DNA of 64,000 bases from Andalucia godoyi (taxonomy: Eukaryota > Discoba > Jakobea > Jakobida > Andaluciidae): the NCBI GenBank assembly GCA_009859145.1, contig VRVR01000065.1:13253-77252 (forward strand), in the 5' to 3' direction. Under the pieces are notes generated by a model that saw only the letters and a list, made by a program, of their open reading frames with translations, made no database searches and was not told the DNA's origin. Position numbers and translations under genes: made by a program. Below, one piece after another: positions 60,101-64,000 of this stretch (positions within the stretch are counted from its first letter, which is position 1; the number at the start of each line of letters is the position of its first letter).

Positions 60101-62606
60101 CATCATTTCTCCAATAATTGTTGACAGATACTGCGTGTTCCTCGTCAAGCACAACTTTGAGCAATCCACGGTACGCAGAAAGGAGTCCAGGAATCGTCAG
60201 TTGGATAAATTCAATCTCTGTTGAAGACAGGAAGAATGGGAGCCCCAAAGATCGATACATGAGCGCAAGCATTCCAATAGGACGCCGAAGACGGGAAGCT
60301 GCTTCCAGTGGCAGTGTTGCTGCATCTGCATCGCTGTTTTGCGAAACGCTGTGGTCCGAAATGGAATCACCAATAAATTGTGTCGTGACCGGAGAACGTA
60401 TTATAACCCGAGATATTGCAAACAATGCAATAACCAAGGCGATGGACACAAACAATGTAACCAGTATCGCCATACGCATTCCCCAAATTGTCGATGAATT
60501 CCGGTTCATGACAGCGGACCGCAAACCTTTCAGTCGTCTCGACTCAGAAGAGCCACCGGACGAGTTGTTCACTGATTCCGAAGAGCCTGTCGGATCTACG
60601 CTCTCGTCGTCGCCTCGTGTTTCTGGCGAGGATGGATTCGGGGATCTCCCTTGTGGATCGGCAGCGAGAGCGCCTGCATTCGACCGACCTTGACTCGGCG
60701 CAGAAGAAACGCCTCGCGATGGAAGAGAACCATTGTTATGCGGAACAGGAGCTTCAATAGTGACGTTGGACGGCCGGCACGGTCTACCAGCATTGAATTG
60801 TCTACTGCCTCCTCGGGACAGACGAGCAAGATGGTCTTCGAGCGTATCCGCTTGAATGAGCAACCTTGCGGCGACCTCCGTATTATGCTCAACGTCATCC
60901 AACCATCGTGCGCGGCAGCGCAACATCTCCGGTGTCACCATTGGAATGCGCTGCAGTCGCTGAATGATCACAGACCCCTTGTTCTCCAGGGACTCGATGT
61001 ACGCCAGGATGCCCCATAATCGAGACAAATCAAACGAGTCCTCCCAGGCGTGCTTCGTCCACTTGTGAAAGAAGCCGTGTTTTGATAGAAACATCTTTGT
61101 TCGCCACTCCACCTCGGAGTGGGATGTGGTGTTCATGATCTCTTTCCAGAATATGGCGATACCTGCAATGATGTCGCGACGAATGCGATCGAGCGCATTG
61201 ATCTCGGTGCGGATGTGGTGCAGGCCGACGCTGCCATCGGGGCCGACTACTTCCATTGTCGAACGCAAGAGCGTAAGACCATGGAAAAACTCAAAGGTTG
61301 TAGACGTGGACCAGAGAGACGTCACCTTTTGCATGAAGGCAAGTCTCACTATGGCTGATGGTAGATTCCAGGCGAAAGCACGACCAACAGAAAGGCTCAG
61401 CGAATGCCGCATCATACAATACTGACCTGCTAAGAAAGATGACAGCGGGAAGATATCGAGAGCAGCGTCGAATAACTGCAAAACCTCTTGAGCTTGATCG
61501 GATGACACAGTGACCATCTGCGATCGTATGCAAAACGGGAATGAGTGATTCTTGGATAAGTGCAATCTGCTGCGGACCATGTTTCGCAAGATCAGATGGC
61601 AGACCAAAGCATTTGGAGCCTGTGACAACGCATACAGGTCGCGTTCAAATACACCAGACTCTGAAACTGGAGCGGCCAGTCCCGTTTGTTTGTTCGTGAA
61701 GGGGATATGGCGACGACAGCACACGGCCGTAAGAGCCCATAGGAGAAAGAAACAGCACACCGCCACGGGAACAATAATCGCAGCAGAGCGGGTGGAAGAA
61801 GCCTCCATGCCATTCATTAAGAAGATAACAACAAAGGGGTATATTGCGAGAAGGTTGCCTTCCTGCGTGTTCCACGGAAGCACGTACAACCCCGCACCAA
61901 GGATGAGCACGCAAATCACAGAAGAAGTGATGTAAAAGATGATCCTTTGCCCGACGGCTATGGACAAGAAATCAAGGAGGAAAATCAGACCTTCAAGCAA
62001 GAATAGCGCAAATGGAAAGTATCCGGCAGACACGGACTGGATAGCGAAGCTCAGAGGCGCGGTTAGGGTGCAGAAAAGCGACATGTACAACCCATACGTG
62101 AAGAACGTCCAACCGATGTGCACAAACAAAATGACGCATTCCGGACTTCCAATCCACGAGGAGGCGACATCATTTGCATCCAAGGCATACGCTCTGAGCA
62201 TCAGATACTGAATGGGCATTGTGGACAATATGCACCAAGACAGCCAGCGCACCACATGATCTTGCAGAGACGTTCCAGAGTCCCCTTGCGCAAGTCGCGC
62301 ATAGACAACGAAGAACAAGAACAGGGAAATGAAGGAGACGACAAATAATACCCAAGTTATTGCAGTCGCCGCACTGGACCCCCTCATGGATGTCCGCATG
62401 TCGTCACGAAAAAACCAAGAAAAGCCAAATACACTCATTGACAGCGACCACAACAAATGCGCAGTTGCGGGTTGCCACAGATACTGTTTTAAAAGAGATC
62501 CTGTCGCAAACACATTCACAAAGTTTGCACTGAGTAGTGAAAAGGTGGCCTTCGAGGAATTGACGTCTTCCCCATCGCTGTCATCGCCAGCTGCTGACAG
62601 TGGCAT
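57177..62606 (-). CDS. multi-pass membrane adenylyl cyclase with a PAS domain, 1,809 aa
   Basis: Intronless, ATG 62606 to TAG 57177. About seven TM segments lie in residues 45-310; a cytosolic part (to about 690) is followed by TMs near 710, 990, 1,090 and 1,300 that bracket two large extracytosolic loops. A PAS-like segment (FVVRDSNMKFLRMF, about 1435-1490) precedes a class III cyclase domain. IFVDIVGFS (Asp about 1613) and KIIGDCWFG (Lys about 1655, Asp about 1659) supply metal and adenine contacts; YDIYGFSVNYAARLE gives the second adenine-specifying Asp and the Asn/Arg pair. Lys plus Asp, rather than Glu plus Cys, predicts cAMP rather than cGMP. All residues are in one chain, so it should act as a homodimer. 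Confidence 0.9.
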   Translation of the reverse strand: MPLSAAGDDSDGEDVNSSKATFSLLSANFVNVFATGSLLKQYLWQPATAHLLWSLSMSVFGFSWFFRDDMRTSMRGSSAATAITWVLFVVSFISLFLFFVVYARLAQGDSGTSLQDHVVRWLSWCILSTMPIQYLMLRAYALDANDVASSWIGSPECVILFVHIGWTFFTYGLYMSLFCTLTAPLSFAIQSVSAGYFPFALFLLEGLIFLLDFLSIAVGQRIIFYITSSVICVLILGAGLYVLPWNTQEGNLLAIYPFVVIFLMNGMEASSTRSAAIIVPVAVCCFFLLWALTAVCCRRHIPFTNKQTGLAAPVSESGVFERDLYALSQAPNALVCHLILRNMVRSRLHLSKNHSFPFCIRSQMVTVSSDQAQEVLQLFDAALDIFPLSSFLAGQYCMMRHSLSLSVGRAFAWNLPSAIVRLAFMQKVTSLWSTSTTFEFFHGLTLLRSTMEVVGPDGSVGLHHIRTEINALDRIRRDIIAGIAIFWKEIMNTTSHSEVEWRTKMFLSKHGFFHKWTKHAWEDSFDLSRLWGILAYIESLENKGSVIIQRLQRIPMVTPEMLRCRARWLDDVEHNTEVAARLLIQADTLEDHLARLSRGGSRQFNAGRPCRPSNVTIEAPVPHNNGSLPSRGVSSAPSQGRSNAGALAADPQGRSPNPSSPETRGDDESVDPTGSSESVNNSSGGSSESRRLKGLRSAVMNRNSSTIWGMRMAILVTLFVSIALVIALFAISRVIIRSPVTTQFIGDSISDHSVSQNSDADAATLPLEAASRLRRPIGMLALMYRSLGLPFFLSSTEIEFIQLTIPGLLSAYRGLLKVVLDEEHAVSVNNYWRNDVATDMSFFVEIPFSPSNRSVQNITISSNYAHVFSTITMSSVLRAYEPVLQQVVECSQDPAMFGSQYYANTSYPLSNLRNICVESLLSGWFNSLVTAWNAAQSSVPHYQKETESYVDGLFDIVLTCSLCAFCITFACLVFIIIPFLVKTYNDQKRMMFLNLDFDKYALSEEHARIVRDLSTEDINSGSRRKGSTEGIRLHTNTLRIKKLDETDPNFVHAAESHLSALSASVVATKLGTHRYLYAGLLIGSAMLIIMLYCQVFTLVLFLNVSDTRKAIYELEYITSIQGLFSRAVGSAIELFPISYPTVLKIGFPQFPESLLAPLYILTSQQLSSQALQNWANLVSGDGSHTDGIPGYSDEIRDALFTPRSASLYPVYFPDNAARSLAADVSTVYDDVVSMITTGVDESVLWTVYKSRLQPLLFSIIPEKMDTVYRLLVSYYSNRSDAYVTVVNVFFAVSFIGFLLIYLFCFHNALRHLERRELQMRKILCSLSLDTLYSNPREVSFMSSGTLVSSKALRTKKTRESMSSSASQYSSEEDEVQSRSETKSGVTFSGKSDPKADFKYISHFPMLTGPKWSIRTMPAAFCQIVGVHNTKTKADVRFVVRDSNMKFLRMFRHTEFDVLGSPLEDFFIRDDAFVDFDRFLSQTDPSEAYTGSREFRLHGQRGSRNRSSSSTNLSLGESSSSERTGKSKEPGVFPCAVTVVSNGAELHRRGRIIYDVYIRDISKELTNRALLEAEKQKSTDLLLNMMPAPIVDRLKRNERPIAFAHTNVSCIFVDIVGFSTICQNRIAEGPGAIVSLLDNLYTRFDIAADSFCVFKVKIIGDCWFGATGLRFSNLYGSHHERDLDVRKDALAAVQFCLEVIRIVNEFGMHVRCGVHTGPVVSGVISKNRYLYDIYGFSVNYAARLEQACPKIDGVHLSRETCELISPWYQFSSVNSLFKGHESAVTYLLGPEREVPEDFGAAAYDLSHQEF

Positions 62607-62731
62607 TGACGATCCAGTACAATATCCAATTTAAAGGGCAGGTGGGTGGGTTCTTACCGCTGCACTGTGGTATGCGCTATATTGATAAGAAGAATTGCAG
62701 AATTTACATAGAATGCGGAATGGACAGGGAG

Positions 62732-63299
62732 TCAGCGCAGGGCGGAAGAAAATGAAGAGACCCAAGATACGGAAAAGACGGGAAAAAACACAACAGCGGG
62801 AATTTCGGGCTTTGTCTTCCGAAAATGCGAACCGGAGCGACCAGCAAACTGGCTTGAACATCTGATCAGATTCATACCAGGATCTGCGAGGACGACTGGA
62901 TGTGCAGGGACGATCCAAAACTTTGAGGCCGACTTGACAATGGCTCTCATCCGCATCCAGATGTGGGACATCGCGATGCAACAAAACTCTCCTTGTTGGA
63001 CGTTCATAAGAATCCCAACAGTTAAGCCAAAGTCCACACAAACTCCAAAATTATACGTGTCAAATGCTCGACTTTTTCCTCTCTTCTCCAAAATCTGCCA
63101 GTGTCTTCTGCTGGTAAATGAATCTAGAGGGAAAGTTCTCCAGTCTTCCGTTTCTGTGACTTTGCTCAGAACTTTGCTGCTGCGAGCACTTGCCCTGTGA
63201 GGGACGCTGCCTTTTACGCTGCAGTCACCTGCATTCAGAACGACGGGCGGATTTGAAAATACATCGGAAATGCAAAACGACTTGATTTTCCCCACCTGC
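62732..63299 (-). CDS. second piece of a two-exon gene (weak)
   Basis: Open minus-strand frame of about 187 codons, opened by GTG after an acceptor-like TAGCAG. It ends at TAG 62732. Basic and Ser-rich, with strand-like segments (FGVCVDFGLTVGILM). The phase does not match the preceding exon with any obvious site, so the join is unresolved. Confidence 0.3.
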
Positions 63300-63313
63300 T
63301 ACATCCTCTGTGC

Positions 63314-63337
63314 GAAGAGAGAGAGAGAGAGAGAGAA
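63314..63337. repeat. (GA)n microsatellite
   Basis: About eleven GA units. In the minus-strand sense it is a (CT)n tract directly before a CACAG, so it probably serves as the polypyrimidine tract of an intron. Confidence 0.8.
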
Positions 63338-63355
63338 ATGGCAGCCGGCGTCCGC

Positions 63356-63543
63356 TACCTGGAATGCACCGGTGGTAGCAGCGCGTGATGTCCTCCGAAG
63401 GAGTAGAGTATTGTCAACACTCCGCCGATTATGAGCAATGTAAAATGCAGTGTTCGCAACGATGAATACTGTTCCTTTGAGCGAAGCTTCCAGTGTCCAT
63501 TTTGAGAGGTATCGCACCCAAGATGGTAACTCGAATCTTCCAT
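63356..63543 (-). CDS. first exon of a single-pass membrane protein
   Basis: ATG 63543 opens MEDSSYHLGCDTSQNG..., then a membrane segment (LHFTLLIIGGVLTILYSFGG), and reaches a GTAGCG donor at about 63356. It is followed by the (CT)n intron. The downstream partner exon is uncertain. Confidence 0.4.
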
Positions 63544-64000
63544 TTCGTATCTTGCAAGTGCGCGGAGCTCGCTAGCGGAAAACAAAGCAGTCCGAGCTGC
63601 TCATTCATAGTCCGAACTCCCTGAAGTGTGGTTGGGCATCTGATCGTACCTTCGTTACTTCAATCGGAATTGCCTCCGCCATGCAGGATCTACAATCAGC
63701 CGAAGCTGACAGCTTCAACATTTTTGAGCACTTTCGCCTCCGTTGTTGACCTCAATGGGAATTCTGTGTCATCAAGCATATCCAGACGCTTGATCCTGCA
63801 GAACTGCCTCGTTTGGGTGGGCGCACAACCACTCGATTTTTTGTATCTTCCACAAATGTTTTTCTTTTCCGAGTTCTGTGGCATGTTTTTCGTCTTTCTG
63901 TATTCTGCGATCTGCTGTTGACCAACATGACATCCAGTAGACGTGATGACAATGAGGAACAAGTATCTGCGGTGACTTTCGAAAATCCGTGGGATCTTAT
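63544..64000. other. right edge, no supported gene
   Basis: Two opposed frames (63628-63921 plus, 63696-63962 minus) overlap; neither has decisive evidence. Confidence 0.3.

Noticed and set aside
1-64000. CRISPR arrays, rRNA genes or bacterial operons
   Set aside because: No regularly spaced direct repeats of that type, no rRNA-like stretches, no Shine-Dalgarno spacing; the content is eukaryotic.

Overview
The window looks like nuclear DNA of a unicellular eukaryote (a protist); the lineage cannot be fixed from sequence alone. Evidence: long intron-poor genes on both strands without operon-style ribosome binding sites; three short GT-AG introns whose splice phases fit exactly (53, 56 and 46 nt); eukaryotic families such as Zn2Cys6 and SHAQKYF-type Myb transcription factors, kinase-KEN proteins, a SPRY protein, a multi-pass class III adenylyl cyclase, a GPI-anchored secreted protein and a secreted nucleotide-pyrophosphatase-like enzyme; and a Tc1/mariner transposon with a TA target duplication. 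All three stop codons are used, so the code is standard.

Layout. 0-3 kb: the acidic end of a truncated gene, then a gene broken by a decayed 1,287-bp Tc1/mariner element. 3-16 kb: a signalling cluster of four same-strand genes (a 943-aa SPRY-like protein, a 171-aa helical protein, a short kinase with a C-terminal KEN ribonuclease domain, and a 1,407-aa kinase with about 14 TPR repeats), facing a divergent 1,114-aa kinase-KEN protein. The KEN domains keep the R-N-x3-H signature of RNase L and IRE1, but neither protein has a visible signal peptide or membrane anchor, so they look like cytosolic RNase L-type enzymes. This is the most interesting system in the window.

16-22 kb: three tandem modules, each a small Cys-rich reading frame followed on the same strand by a gene for an acidic, probably nuclear protein with a shared C-terminal motif, plus a further charged nuclear-type gene. 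22-25 kb: an SF2 helicase and an unknown protein with an acidic N-terminus and a beta-rich C-terminus. 25-29.5 kb: gene-poor, with two inverted copies of a MITE-like hairpin element. 29.5-32.5 kb: a 979-aa protein resembling NCLDV D5-type primase-helicases but with a degenerate P-loop.

33-41 kb: short, frame-broken coding pieces with splice sites, probably small multi-exon genes and fragments. 40.8-50 kb: a Myb factor, a truncated adenylyl-cyclase paralogue, a secreted phosphodiesterase, an aquaporin, a GPI-anchored protein, a four-TM protein and a Zn2Cys6-like factor with a head-to-head partner. 51-57 kb: a multi-exon gene, an alpha/beta hydrolase, a second Zn2Cys6 factor and a 282-aa unknown. 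57-62.6 kb: a full-length PAS plus adenylyl cyclase with many membrane segments. The last 1.4 kb hold a probable two-exon membrane-protein gene. I found no rRNA, tRNA or CRISPR.
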